Shown piece after piece: positions 7,807 through 19,300 of a stretch of DNA of 64,000 bases. The stretch comes from Sinomicrobium weinanense (GTDB lineage: Bacteria > Bacteroidota > Bacteroidia > Flavobacteriales > Flavobacteriaceae), in NCBI RefSeq assembly GCF_018863395.1, contig NZ_JAHKRR010000012.1, positions 1 through 64,000 on the forward strand, written 5' to 3'. The notes beneath the pieces are model-generated. The model was not told where the DNA came from. It did no database searches and was given only the letters and a program-made list of their open reading frames with translations. Numbering within the stretch: position 1 is the stretch's first letter; every line of letters begins with the position of its first letter. Both the position numbers and the translations under genes were made by a program.

Positions 7807-9483
7807 TTACCTGGGCATTGCAGATATCTGGCTTTTGGTTGCAAGGTTGATCTTTGTATCGTGGGATATTTTCCCGTAATCGAACTTCAATAGCCTGTCG
7901 CAATGGTGAAAATAGTGATCATCGTGCGTCACGGCTATCACTGTTTTACCCATTGCCTTGAGCCTGGCCAGTATTACTTCATAAAAATAGGCTCGGAATA
8001 CAGGGTCCTGTTCTGCGGCCCATTCGTCGAGAACAATGAGCTCCCTGTTCTCCATCAGGGCATAGATCATGGCCAGCCGCTTGCCTTGCCCTTTGGACAG
8101 GGCCGTGGAGATATTGCCTTGTTCTTTATTGATTTGCAAGATCTCCTGAAGTTTCATCATCTGTACATATTCCATCAATTCTCCATTTTCTTCCTGGATA
8201 TCGAAAGCGTTATAATTTTCTTCGAAGAGGTAATTATTCGTGAATATTGCCGAGAACTGATTGCTGTATTCTGCAAATGTGTCCTCGGAGATCCTGTGTT
8301 CATTAAAGTAAATAGCCCCGTCACTTATGGTATAGAGGCCGGTAAGCAGGTTTACAAAAGTACTTTTGCCGCTGCCGTTACCTCCCGTGATAAAGATGGT
8401 CTCCCCCCCTGTGATCTCAAGGTCTATGGGGCCCAGTTTAAAGGTTTTGTTCTGGTTCTCATCAAAATATTCAAAGACGATCTGTTCAAAGCGAAGGCTT
8501 TTAAAATGTTTATCCAGTACATGCGAACTGCTATCCAGCAACCGGATATTTTCACCGGCCCTGATGTCTTTTTCCAGTTTTTCTATCCGGTCTACCGCGA
8601 TATGAATGTTATTGATATGGGTAACAATCCCTACCAGGGCCGAAAGCGGCCCCATAAGGTAAAGGACAACCACGATAAAAGGAACCACTTCTGCGGCCCC
8701 TATTTCTGTTATCCTGGGCAGTACAAAGATCACCAGCCCCAGGGCGATGTACCAGCTATAACGGCCAATGAGTTCGTTGTCGAGATATTGCATTGCAGCC
8801 CTCTTGCCCAGGCTTTTGGCGGTAATCCTGTTCACCTTCAGGAATTTTCCGAAAAGGGTATTATTCCTGGTAATACTCATTTTTATCTCCTTAAACCCGT
8901 TCAGGAGGTCTTGCAGGTACTTGTAATAACTATCCTGAAGGTCGCGCACCTTATTGATATCTTTCCTGATCCGGTTATTGCGAAGTACATAAAAGGCCAA
9001 TACTCCTATCATAATCCCGATCATGGCAAGGCCGCCAAGGGGAGAAACCCAGCACATATAGGCCAGCGCACACAAAATAACGACCACAGAATTGATGATA
9101 ATAACGAGTACTTCGGGCGCTATACTTAATACACGAACATCATTTATGGCCGTATACACTCGCTGCGAACCCAGTTTCTGAAAATCAAAATAAGCGGTAA
9201 CACGCAGTTTTTCCAGTAGATTGAGCTCATAATCGTAAAGTATGTCCTGGGTGAGCTTTACGATATAGGACTGGAATATCTTGGTAGATACTATGGAAAT
9301 AAGTAACAGGCCCGAAAAGATCGCCCAGTCGTATTCCGGGAATAAGGGTATGGGTTCCCCTGAAATGGTTTTGTTGACAAACAGCAACAAAAAACTGTAG
9401 GTTACACTGTTGATGATCCCGAGGAGCAACAGGGCCGTGTAGAAAAACCTGGAACGGGTATGGAATACTTTTAACAAATACAT
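7807..9483 (-). CDS. cyclic-peptide ABC exporter (SyrD/PvdE family)
   Basis: A fused permease-ATPase of 558 residues. Residues 1-300 hold about six membrane helices. The ATPase part has Walker A GGNGSGKST (367-375, K373), a degenerate signature LSKGQGKR and Walker B LIVLDEW. This length and the LSKGQ-K-R form fit the SyrD/PvdE group that moves nonribosomal peptides or their precursors across the inner membrane. Its ATG overlaps the stop of the terminal NRPS gene (TAATG), so it is translationally coupled to the assembly line. The expected cargo is the lipopeptide or an acylated precursor delivered to the periplasm, where the adaptor/permease pair and S41 peptidase would act. Confidence 0.9.
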   Translation of the reverse strand: MYLLKVFHTRSRFFYTALLLLGIINSVTYSFLLLFVNKTISGEPIPLFPEYDWAIFSGLLLISIVSTKIFQSYIVKLTQDILYDYELNLLEKLRVTAYFDFQKLGSQRVYTAINDVRVLSIAPEVLVIIINSVVVILCALAYMCWVSPLGGLAMIGIMIGVLAFYVLRNNRIRKDINKVRDLQDSYYKYLQDLLNGFKEIKMSITRNNTLFGKFLKVNRITAKSLGKRAAMQYLDNELIGRYSWYIALGLVIFVLPRITEIGAAEVVPFIVVVLYLMGPLSALVGIVTHINNIHIAVDRIEKLEKDIRAGENIRLLDSSSHVLDKHFKSLRFEQIVFEYFDENQNKTFKLGPIDLEITGGETIFITGGNGSGKSTFVNLLTGLYTISDGAIYFNEHRISEDTFAEYSNQFSAIFTNNYLFEENYNAFDIQEENGELMEYVQMMKLQEILQINKEQGNISTALSKGQGKRLAMIYALMENRELIVLDEWAAEQDPVFRAYFYEVILARLKAMGKTVIAVTHDDHYFHHCDRLLKFDYGKISHDTKINLATKSQISAMPR

Positions 9484-12400
9484 TATCCTATACTATTGGG
9501 ATTATTAATTAATTCTTCTCTTTTATCGACAATTGTTTCAGACACCATGGCTTCAAGACCATACTTAAAAGCCTCTGCCAGGCGCTGTACGGTTTCCTTT
9601 CGATATTGCTTATCGCTGTATTCTATACGCAGGGTAAGTTCTTTATTTTCCACGAAAGCCGTCACATAGAAATCGTAATTATGCCTGAATTCGAACGGGT
9701 TTTGAGTCGGCCCGACCGGTTCCTGTGCAAAATCAAGGGAAAAGCGGTCTACATCCTCGTCAAATTGTCCAAAGTAATTAAAGCACAGCCGGGGCTTCAG
9801 GTTTTCGGTATGCAAAAGACCGTCCTTATTCAGGTATTTCAGCAGGCCGTATCCTATGCCCCTGGACGGTACTTCCCGGAGCTGTTCCCTGGTCTCCCTA
9901 ACCTGTTCCCTGAGATCATCTGCGCTCCATGAAAGTACTACCGGGTAAGTGGTGGTAAAGTATCCCACCGTGCGGGTGAGATTGATATTTTCAACGATCT
10001 CCTCACGTCCATGCCCTTCCAGTTCCAGTAAAACGGGAGTTATTGAAAATGTATCTCTCACCGCGAGGGCAAGGGCAGTGATCAAAAGGTCGTTGACTTC
10101 TGCTTTCCATTGTTTGCCCGTTTCGTAGAACAGGTGACGCGTTTTTTGCCGTTCTACCTTAACAATGCATTTTTCCCCGTCTTTGACCAATAAACCCTCT
10201 GCCTCGTAATCTCTCGGGATGGCGGGAATATCCAGCCGGGATATACGCTGCCAGTACGGCAATTCACTGTTTATAAACCCGGGGCTGTTGGCATGATCTA
10301 CCAGGGTTTCGGCCCAGTGTTTAAAGGCGGTGGTTTTGGGAGGCAGTTGAAACGTACTTCCGGAAGTATATTGCCGGCAGAGGGTTTCTATGTCTTCAAA
10401 GAGAATACGCCAGGAAACCACGTCCATGACCAGGTGATGGATCACTACAAGCAAGCGGTCCCCATCGGGCACACGGAACAGGCCGAGTTTCATCAGGGGC
10501 CCGGTAGTGAGATCGAGGCTTTGTTGTATTTTATACGCCTCTTGCTGAAGGGCTTCGTAAGGGGCATCGAGTGCCCTTAAGTCGTGTTTTTCACAATAAA
10601 AAGGAAAATCCACAGTGTGGTTATACTGCTCTATCCCTTCGCCGTTGTACCGGAAGGTCATCCTCAGGGCATCGTGATGTTCCTGTAGTTTTTCAAAAAC
10701 CTCCCTTACCATATTTTCGTCAAAGCCAGAGGCCGACCTGAACATCAGGGCAAAGTTAAAGTGGTCCCTGAACTTCTTTTCTTCCGAAAAAAATTCCCGC
10801 TGTATCGGGGTCAGGGGAACTATTCCCGTAACCGCCTCCCGGCTGTTATGTTCTTTAGTTTTCCGGATACGCCCGGCAAGCTCTCTGACGGTGTTGTGGC
10901 GTAGAATATCCTTTACCTGAACCTGCCAGCCCATCCTGTGAAGTTGCGAAGAGACCTGTATGGCTTTGACAGAGTCCCCCCCTATCGTAAAAAAATCATC
11001 GTTAACACTTATCCTGTCATGTCCCAGGACCTCTGCCCATACCCCGGCAATTACAACTTCCATTTCATTTTCTGGGGCTTCGTAAATTTCCCCGGGACCG
11101 GACCTTGATCTTTCCAGGGCTCTGGTATCTATCTTTCCATTAGGGGTCAACGGAAAGTTTTTTAGCTGTACAAAGAGAGCAGGGACCTTATATTCCGGAA
11201 GCTGTTCCAGCAAAAAGGCCCGGAGAAGTTCCCTGTCCAGTACTTTCGCTGCCTTATAGTAAGCTGCGAGCGAACTGCTTCCTTCCTTATCTTTTATGGC
11301 TGCGACAAAGACCTCATCCATTTCGGGGTATTCCCGCAGCATATTTTCAATTTCCCCTGTTTCTACCCGGTTCCCCCTTATCTTCACCTGGTCATCGTTG
11401 CGGCCCAGGTACTGAAGTTCCCCGTTGGGGAGCCACTGCCCCGTATCCCCGGTAAGGTAGAGCCTGTCTCCATCCATAAAGGGGTTATCTATAAATTTTT
11501 GGGCGGTCAGTTCCTTTTGCTTCCGGTATCCCTGCGCCACCCCTGCCCCGCCTACGGCTATTTCGCCGGTCATTCCCAAAGGCAACAGGCGATGTTCGGC
11601 ATCCAACAGGTAAACCGAAGTATTGGCAATGGGCCTTCCTATGGTGATATCCTGCGGATGTTTTATATGTTTTACCGTACAGCCCACGGTAGTTTCGGTA
11701 GGGCCGTACTCATTATAGATATGCAGTTGATCATTCAGCCGTTGTAAGAGTTCTACCTGGGAAGGGTTTAACGCCTCCCCGCCGGTGATGACCGTTTTTA
11801 CGTTGGTGTATTCCAGTCCTGTATATTTCATCAAACTGATATGCGAAGGGGTCAGCTTTACTGTATTAACCGGGGTTTCGGGGTTAAAGATATCGCGAAG
11901 AATATCGGTTATCTCCGTTTCTTCATCGTATATATAAAGGCAGTCCCCCCTTGAAAGTGTGGTGAAAATACAGGTAATGGTCAGGTCGAAGGAAACAGGA
12001 GTGAACAACGGGAAATCATATCGATCCTGCCCGTTAAAGTAATAAGTGTTGGCCCAGGCGACATAATGGTGAAAATTATCCAACCCAACTTCCACCCCCT
12101 TTGGTTTCCCGGTAGACCCCGAAGTGTAGATCACATAGGCGAAGTCTGAAGGAGCGCCTTCTGTAGCCATATTGGTGGTTTCTTCTTCCGATAAGGATAT
12201 CTTTTCCAGGTCCGCAATGGGAGTTGAAGAAACATCTGTCCACTCTTCCCCGGCGATCATCAGATCTGCACCGGCATCTTCCAGGACTTGCTTCACATAT
12301 GCCCTGGGGCTGTTTGCAGCGATAGGCAGGAAAGCTGCCCCGGTCTTGAGGATACCGAGCAATGCTACAATCAAATACGGGGACCTGGGCATCAGAACGG

Positions 12401-13352
12401 CTATACATTGCCCGGGGCCTACATTGTGTTCTCTTTTCAGGTACCCTGCAAGCTGGTTGGCCTTTTCGTTCAGTTCTCCGTAATGCATTACCGTATCTTT
12501 AAAGACCAGGGCCCCGGACCCGGGAGAAAGGGTCGACAGTTTTTCAAAAAGATCCACAAAAGCATGGGGCTTTCCCGAAGCCCAACGAGGCATTACAGGG
12601 CTTAAACCGTCGAGTAACAGTTGTTTTTCCTCATCCCCAAGAATATCTATCGCACCTACAGGTGTTTCCACCTCCCCAAAGGAGGAAAAAAGTTTCTTGC
12701 AATGTCCCGGTATCCTGTTCACAAAATCCGGGTCGAAATAAGATCGGTTATAACAAAGTGTTATGTCTATGGCCTCTCCCTGCCGGGTGACGGTAAAAGC
12801 CATGTCGGGCAGGCCTTTTTTGGGCATTTCCGTGTGCAATCCATCGAAGGACAGGGCAACATTGGTACGGTAAGGCACAACACCGCTAACCGGGAGCAGG
12901 TCTAGGGGAAAATTCTGGTACCGGTATGCCCCGGAGAGTACTTCTTTGAACCGGTTGAGATGGTCCTTTACCGATAATGAAGGACATATCTGTATACACA
13001 AGGGGACTTCATTGCAAAATACTTCTCCGTTGAAAGCGGCTTTGAACAAGGGGGTCCATACCGTAACACAGTCCCGGCCGGTGTACCTGCCAAGCAAAAT
13101 ACTCCACCCCAACCCAAGGATGGTAAGGAGGCCAACATCATTGCCTTTGGACAATTTTATGAGTTTCCGGGCTGTGGGGTCTCCCAGCGTGAATATAAGT
13201 TCGCCCCGTTCCTCCCCTGAAAACAGCCTCGGGGTATGATACTGGCAGAAAACGAAGCCTTCCTCGAATTGCGGCAAAAATTGCTGCCAGAATTCAAAAT
13301 ACGGAAGGTAATGGCTTCCTGTAAAACGTATTTTATCTATTGTTCTCCCCAT
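9483..13352 (-). CDS. terminal NRPS: partial C - A(Asn-like) - PCP - E, no thioesterase
   Basis: 1289 residues. Residues about 1-245 look like only the C-terminal lobe of a condensation domain, with no HHxxxDG motif. An adenylation domain follows (about 263-745, YTSGSTGKPKG core). My manual alignment to GrsA gives the ten-letter code DLTKIGEVGK, close to known Asn codes. The PCP has GGDS, the form usual before epimerisation domains. The C-terminal E domain shows HHLVMDVVSW, EGHGRE, VGYFTTTYP, GIGYGLLKY and NYFGQFD. The chain would therefore end in D-Asn. No TE or reductase domain follows; the gene stops at the exporter gene. It begins two bases after the stop of the preceding NRPS gene, which ends in a full C domain that must serve this A domain in trans. 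Confidence 0.9.
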   Translation of the reverse strand: MGRTIDKIRFTGSHYLPYFEFWQQFLPQFEEGFVFCQYHTPRLFSGEERGELIFTLGDPTARKLIKLSKGNDVGLLTILGLGWSILLGRYTGRDCVTVWTPLFKAAFNGEVFCNEVPLCIQICPSLSVKDHLNRFKEVLSGAYRYQNFPLDLLPVSGVVPYRTNVALSFDGLHTEMPKKGLPDMAFTVTRQGEAIDITLCYNRSYFDPDFVNRIPGHCKKLFSSFGEVETPVGAIDILGDEEKQLLLDGLSPVMPRWASGKPHAFVDLFEKLSTLSPGSGALVFKDTVMHYGELNEKANQLAGYLKREHNVGPGQCIAVLMPRSPYLIVALLGILKTGAAFLPIAANSPRAYVKQVLEDAGADLMIAGEEWTDVSSTPIADLEKISLSEEETTNMATEGAPSDFAYVIYTSGSTGKPKGVEVGLDNFHHYVAWANTYYFNGQDRYDFPLFTPVSFDLTITCIFTTLSRGDCLYIYDEETEITDILRDIFNPETPVNTVKLTPSHISLMKYTGLEYTNVKTVITGGEALNPSQVELLQRLNDQLHIYNEYGPTETTVGCTVKHIKHPQDITIGRPIANTSVYLLDAEHRLLPLGMTGEIAVGGAGVAQGYRKQKELTAQKFIDNPFMDGDRLYLTGDTGQWLPNGELQYLGRNDDQVKIRGNRVETGEIENMLREYPEMDEVFVAAIKDKEGSSSLAAYYKAAKVLDRELLRAFLLEQLPEYKVPALFVQLKNFPLTPNGKIDTRALERSRSGPGEIYEAPENEMEVVIAGVWAEVLGHDRISVNDDFFTIGGDSVKAIQVSSQLHRMGWQVQVKDILRHNTVRELAGRIRKTKEHNSREAVTGIVPLTPIQREFFSEEKKFRDHFNFALMFRSASGFDENMVREVFEKLQEHHDALRMTFRYNGEGIEQYNHTVDFPFYCEKHDLRALDAPYEALQQEAYKIQQSLDLTTGPLMKLGLFRVPDGDRLLVVIHHLVMDVVSWRILFEDIETLCRQYTSGSTFQLPPKTTAFKHWAETLVDHANSPGFINSELPYWQRISRLDIPAIPRDYEAEGLLVKDGEKCIVKVERQKTRHLFYETGKQWKAEVNDLLITALALAVRDTFSITPVLLELEGHGREEIVENINLTRTVGYFTTTYPVVLSWSADDLREQVRETREQLREVPSRGIGYGLLKYLNKDGLLHTENLKPRLCFNYFGQFDEDVDRFSLDFAQEPVGPTQNPFEFRHNYDFYVTAFVENKELTLRIEYSDKQYRKETVQRLAEAFKYGLEAMVSETIVDKREELINNPNSIG

Positions 13353-13354
13353 TC

Positions 13355-16300
13355 TTAAAATTCAAAATCAAAAGATCCTTCTATGCTTTTTTCTGTATCG
13401 GCCCCGATAAATACATCCTGTTCCCCAAGACCGATATCTGCTATTTTGGTGTCACTGCAATGGCATACAGCTTTCAGGAGGGTTTCCATTCGCTCTGCCA
13501 TAGCTGCTATCGTCCCTTCCCTGAAAAGATCGGTGTTGTATTCCAGGAGCAGCCTTATATTTCCATTGTCTTCAAAAAACCGGTAAGACAGGTCGTATTT
13601 GCTGACCTTATTATCCGTTTTGTAGCCTGTAATGCTCAATGGCCCCTCTTCCTGGCGTAAGTTGCGTGTATCTGTGTTCTGGTATTCTACCATTACATCA
13701 AATAAAGGGTTCCTGCTCTTGTCCCTGGGCACCTGGAGGTCATCCACCAACTTGTCAAAAGGATATTCCTGGTGTTCAAAAGCCTCCATCAATATGCTTT
13801 TGGCCCGGGCAATAAGTGCCTTAAACGAGGTTTCGCCAGTAAACTGCATCCGTAACGGAAGCGTATTGACATAGAAGCCCAGTTGATCCTCGAGTTGATG
13901 ATGCCCCCTCCCGGATACCAGTATCCCGACAATAATATCATCCTGCCCGGTACAGCGGTGCAAAAGGGCATTGACCGCGGCTGTAAACAGCATGTGGAGG
14001 CTCGCTTCATTTTCTCCTGCAAGTTGCTTCAAACCACTGGTGACCTCGTCGGAAAAGCGCCATTCGTGAACATTTCCGTTAAAGGTCCTGGTCAACGGCC
14101 TGTTGAAATCAACGGGAAGTTCAAGCCTGAGGAGTTCTCCGCCGAACTTGCCGGTCCAGTAATCCCGGTGTTGTTTCGAATATTCTCCGGCCAACCTGCT
14201 GTTATGCCAATGGGCATAGTCTTTATACTGTATGTCGAGAGCGGGGAGTTCCGGTTGCCGGTTATTTTGAAATGCCTCATAACATTGCATAAGTTCGTTG
14301 ACCATGATCCCCAGGGACCAGGCATCGGAAACAATATGGTGTATGGTAAGCAGCAAAAGGTGATTTTCCCTTTCCAGGTGAATGAGTTTTACCCGCAACA
14401 GGGGGCCGTTTTCCAGGTCAAAGGGACAAACCACTTCTGCATTGGCATAGTTGGCTGCCTGGACATCCCTGTCTGCTTCTTCCGACAGGTCTATGTGATC
14501 TGCCTTAAAAGTGGTTTCATCGCTTTCCATCACTTTCTGATATGGCCTGCCCTCGTGTATAACAAAGACGGTACGAAGTATCTCATGCCGATCGACAAGC
14601 AGGCGGAAGGCTTCAACCAGGGCGTCGACATGGAGTGCTCCTCTGAGCTCAAGGGCCAAAGGGATATTATAGGTAGTTTGTTTTTCTTCGGACTGGTGTG
14701 CGAGCCACAGCCGTTTTTGAGCGTGAGAGAGTTCGTAATATTCGCTTTGAGGTGCCCGATCTATAGCATTGGATCGCCGGACGGAAGCATCTATAACAGC
14801 CGCAAGGGTACTGATAGTAGGATGTATGAACATGGTACGGAGATCCAGCTGTACCCCAAATTTGCGGTGTATCCAGGACAGCACCCTCATCGCCGTAAGG
14901 GAGTGGCCTCCAATACTGAAAAAATCGTCGTCAGTACCTGGATTGTCCACTTGCAGGATGGCTTTCCAGATGGCGCCCAGTTTTTTTTCGGTCGCTGTTA
15001 CGGGCGCCTTATAATCGTCCTCCCTCATCCCGGAAAGCTCGGGTTCGGGCAATGCCTTGTAATCGATCTTGCCATTGGCATTCAGGGGTAAGTTATCCAT
15101 CTGGACGAAATAAGACGGGATCATATAATCCGGCAGAAAGCCTCCCATGTATTTCCGGAGATCGGTGGCCCCTATGTCCGATTTTGCAGTATAATAGGCA
15201 GTTAGGAAGATATTATTCCTTTCTCCTTTGGCGACGACTACGGCTTCTTTCACCTCACTATGCCCGGCCAGTGTGGTATTGACCTCTCCGATCTCCACCC
15301 GGAACCCCCTGATCTTTACCTGGTGGTCTTTTCTGCCCAGGAATTCCATTTGCCAATCCGGCGACATACATCCCAAGTCGCCTGTCCTGTACATCATTCC
15401 CCCTAGCTCTTTCCGGAAAGGGTCCTTTACAAAGGCATTGGCGGTCTTTTCGGGATCATTGGCATATCCGCGCGCCACACCGATACCTCCTATGAACAAT
15501 TCTCCGCGGACGCCCTGGGGCACAGGGTTGAGGTATTCATCGAGTATATAGAAAAAGTTATTGGCTAAAGGACGGCCATATGGGATACTCGACCAGTGCC
15601 GGTGCTTACCTTCTACCGGGTAAAAGTTAGACCACACGGTCCCTTCAGTGGCCCCGCCCAGGCTGATCACCCGGGTTTCGGGGAAAAACTTCCTGATCCG
15701 GTCGGGAAGGTCTACGGGTATCCAGTCACCACTCATAAATACGACCTTCAGATCGTGTTGCAGGTAATTTTCACCAGCATCCTCTAAGCCGGTGATGAGG
15801 TGGTTCATTGTGGTAGGAACAGAATCCCAGAAGGTGATGCGGTGCTCCTGCATCATCTTTTTAAGCAAGTGTACGTCCCGGACTTCTTCCTGTGTAGCCA
15901 TGATCACTGCCCCACCGGCGGCCAGGGTTCCGAAGATGTCATATACAGACAGGTCAAAACACATGGAGGTGATAAAAAGCTGCCTGTCGTCGTATCCTAT
16001 ATCATAGGTATTGTTTACCCAGGTTATCAGGTTAACGGCAGAACGGTGTTCGATCATCACGCCCTTGGGCCGCCCCGTGGACCCGGAGGTGTAAATGGTA
16101 TAGGCCAGGTCGGTGACTGACTTGGGCAGGTCAAGATCAGTGGCTTCATAGGTATCGAAACACCCAGGCTCCATTAAAATATGAAGGATGTCATCCGAAA
16201 GCTCCTCCATGACCTCATAGTACCGGTCGGACAACAGTACTTTTACTTTGGAATTATCACAAATATACAGTTGACGGTCTGCCGGGTATGAAGGGTCTAT

Positions 16301-19300
16301 AGGGACATAGGCCCCTCCTGCCTTTAATATTCCGAACATCCCTACGATCATGCTTACATTCCTGTCGGTCATAATAGCGATATTATCACCATTTGAAACC
16401 CCGCGATCCAGGAGGAAACGGGCAAGGCGGTTTGCCCGGGCATTGAGCTGTCCATAGGTCAGGGTATCTTCTCCCTGTACCACGGCGATATGATCCGGGA
16501 TTACAGCGGCCCGTTCTTCAAACAAGCGATGCATGGTCTTATCTTCCGGGAAAGGGGTCAATGTATTGTTCCAGTCATAAACGAGCTGTTCCTTTTCGGC
16601 CTTGTCCAGGTAATCTACCGAGGCAATGGCAGCAGTTTCGTCTGCTACCATGTTCTTCATCATTTTTTCCAGGTGGCCGGCCATCCTTGCCATACGGGCT
16701 TCCTCAAAAATATCGGTATTGTATTCCAGGTTGAGGTACAGGCCTTCTTCCAGCCTGTAAAAATTGAGCTGCATATCGTATTTACTCACTGTAACCCCGG
16801 GTTCTGACCTCTGCACTTCCAGCCCTTCCGGAAGCCGGACCGTTTCGTGTTCCAGCCCGGTATTATGGAGTATGACCGCTACGTCAAAAAGCGGGGACCT
16901 GCTTAGTTCCCTGGCAACCCCTACATCCTCTACCAGGCGGTCAAAAGGATAGACCTGGTGTTCATATGCTCCAAGAGTGGTTTCCTTTACCTTTTCGAGC
17001 AGGTCCTTAAATCTGTCAGCACCTTCAAAGGTCGTTCTCAACGCCAGCAGGTTCACGTAGAACCCTATCTGGTTTTCCAGGTCTTTATGGATACGCCCTG
17101 CCGAAGGTGTTCCCAGTATAATATCATTTTGCCCGGTATACCGGTAGAAAAGGGCATAAATTGCGGTAAGTATGGCCATATGCAGGCTGGCCCCGTTCAG
17201 GCTCGCCCACGCTTCCACTTCACGCGTACGGGCATTATTGAACGTATGTTCAAAACTGGCCCCGTTATAGGTCTTAACAGCAGGCCTGGGATTATCTGCG
17301 GGCAGTTCGAGTACGGGAAGTTTACCCTGTAATTTTGTCAACCAGTACCGGCGGTGTTTCTCCAGTGCTTCCCCCTGAAGTTCCATCCGTTGCCAGGCGG
17401 CATAATCCTTATATTGTATCCTTAACGGTTCTACCTTGTAAGTTTCTCCGGAACAAAAGGCCTTGTAAGCAGCCAGAATATCCCGGATCAGTACTTCTAC
17501 AGACCAGCCGTCGGAAATAATATGATGCATGTTAAAAACCAGCGTATAGGCATCTTCCGAAAGTTGTAAAAGCCTTGCCCGAAGCAGCGGCCCGGATTGC
17601 AGATCGAAATCGGCCAGGGCTTCTTTATCTGCTATTTCACGAGCCGCCCCCCGGGGGTCATCTTCCTTCCTCAGGTCGGTATATTCCAGATCAAAACCGG
17701 CTTCTTCTGCGGTATGGACATATTGTTTAAGGTGCCCGTCCCCGGCGCTGAATGTGGTGCGCAATATCTCATGCCGTTCAATAGCGCTGTTAAACGAACG
17801 GCGCAAGGCTTCTTTGTTCAGCCTTCCCCTGAAATGAAATATCCCGGGCATATTGTAGGCCGAGATGTCGCCTTCAAATTGTGTAAGTACCCATAGCCTC
17901 CTTTGTCCGTCGGAAACTTCGTATTCGGACTGTTTCCCGATCGGGGGGATGTCTTTTCCATTTTCCTTCTCCCCGGTGCCGATCAGCAGGGCCAATTCCC
18001 CGAGAACAGGGTGTTGAAAAACATCCCGGATAGAAAGGGTCATTCCAAAGATCTTATAGATCCTGGCTACCAGCTGGGTAGCTTTGAGCGAGGTTCCCCC
18101 CATTTCAAAAAAGGAGGCTTTTCTCCCTATCTTATCACGTTGAAGCACTTCCTGCCAGATCTTGTCCAGTTCTTTTTCGACAGGAGACACCGGCGCTTCG
18201 TATATGGTATTGCGAAACAATATCTCTTCCGGTTGGGGAAGGGCCTTTTTGTTTATCTTTCCGTTAGTATTCAGGGGGAGGTGTTCCAGGTGTACAAAAT
18301 AAGCAGGGATCATATAATCGTTCAGCTTGGCCCTTAGTGCCGCTTTTATGCCGCGGCTTTCCCGTGGTTTTCCCATGTAGTAGCAGACCAGGTCACTAAG
18401 ATCATCGGAATGCCTGCGCGCCGTGACATAGGCTTCGTCAATTCCGTCCAGTTCCAGTACCGCTTTTTTTACCTCTCCAGGTTCTATACGTATGCCATTT
18501 ATCTTTACCTGCTCGTCTATTCTTCCCAGTATTTCTACATTCCTGTCTTTGAGATACCTTCCGAGGTCGCCTGTCTTATAGATGATATCCTTAAAATCCT
18601 TTGCCAGCGGATTTTGTACAAAAACCTGGTCTGTAAGCTCCGGGTTGTTATAATATCCCCTGGTCATGTAGGGAGTACGGATATATACCTCGCCTGTTTC
18701 ACCTATCCGGCAGATCTCGTTGTTCTTGTTAAGGATGGCTATAAAAGTGTTGGCAATAGGCTGCCCCGCATGAATACTTCCCGAAGGGGACGAAGGCACT
18801 TCCTTTATACGGTGAAAGGTTTTTATCATGGTAGTTTCGGAAGGGCCGTACAGGTTAACGATCTCCACATGATCGCCGCAGGCTTTTTGCCAGTTGCTAA
18901 TGTCTTTGGCAAAAAGGGGCTCTCCTGAAAGTAAAAAATACCGGAGATTATCGAAGCGTTTGGACGCAGGTTGACGGGAGAGTTCTTTGGTAAGCATCCG
19001 GAACAGCGAAGGCACCGCATGCACAAGGGTGATCCCCGACTTTTCCAGCCAGTCGGCAAGCAGGGCGCTATTCTCCCTGACTTCCTGCGGCGGAATACAA
19101 AGGGTGGCCCCGGCGCAGAGAGGTACAAAGATATCCCTCAGGGAAGCATCGAAGGTAAAATGCGTCAGCTGGCTGACCCTGTGACCTTCACCTATGGAAA
19201 ATTCTTCCATTTCCCATTGGATGAAATGCCGGAGGCTTTTATGAACCCCGAGAATTGATTTGGGCCTGCCTGTAGAGCCGGAAGTATAAAAGATGTAACA

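Noticed and set aside
7903-9129. 408-residue open frame on the plus strand opposite the ABC exporter gene
   Set aside because: It lies wholly antisense to a gene with complete Walker motifs, shows no recognisable domain, and has the Gly/Phe/His-rich make-up of a shadow frame.
9483-13352. Possible terminal thioesterase or reductase domain on the last NRPS
   Set aside because: The C-terminal 430 residues show the full set of epimerisation motifs and the protein stops soon after NYFGQFD. No GxSxG or NAD-binding motif follows.
13883-15091. 402-residue open frame on the plus strand opposite the NRPS gene
   Set aside because: Antisense to conserved C-domain coding sequence. Long shadow frames are common in this GC range and the translation shows no domain.
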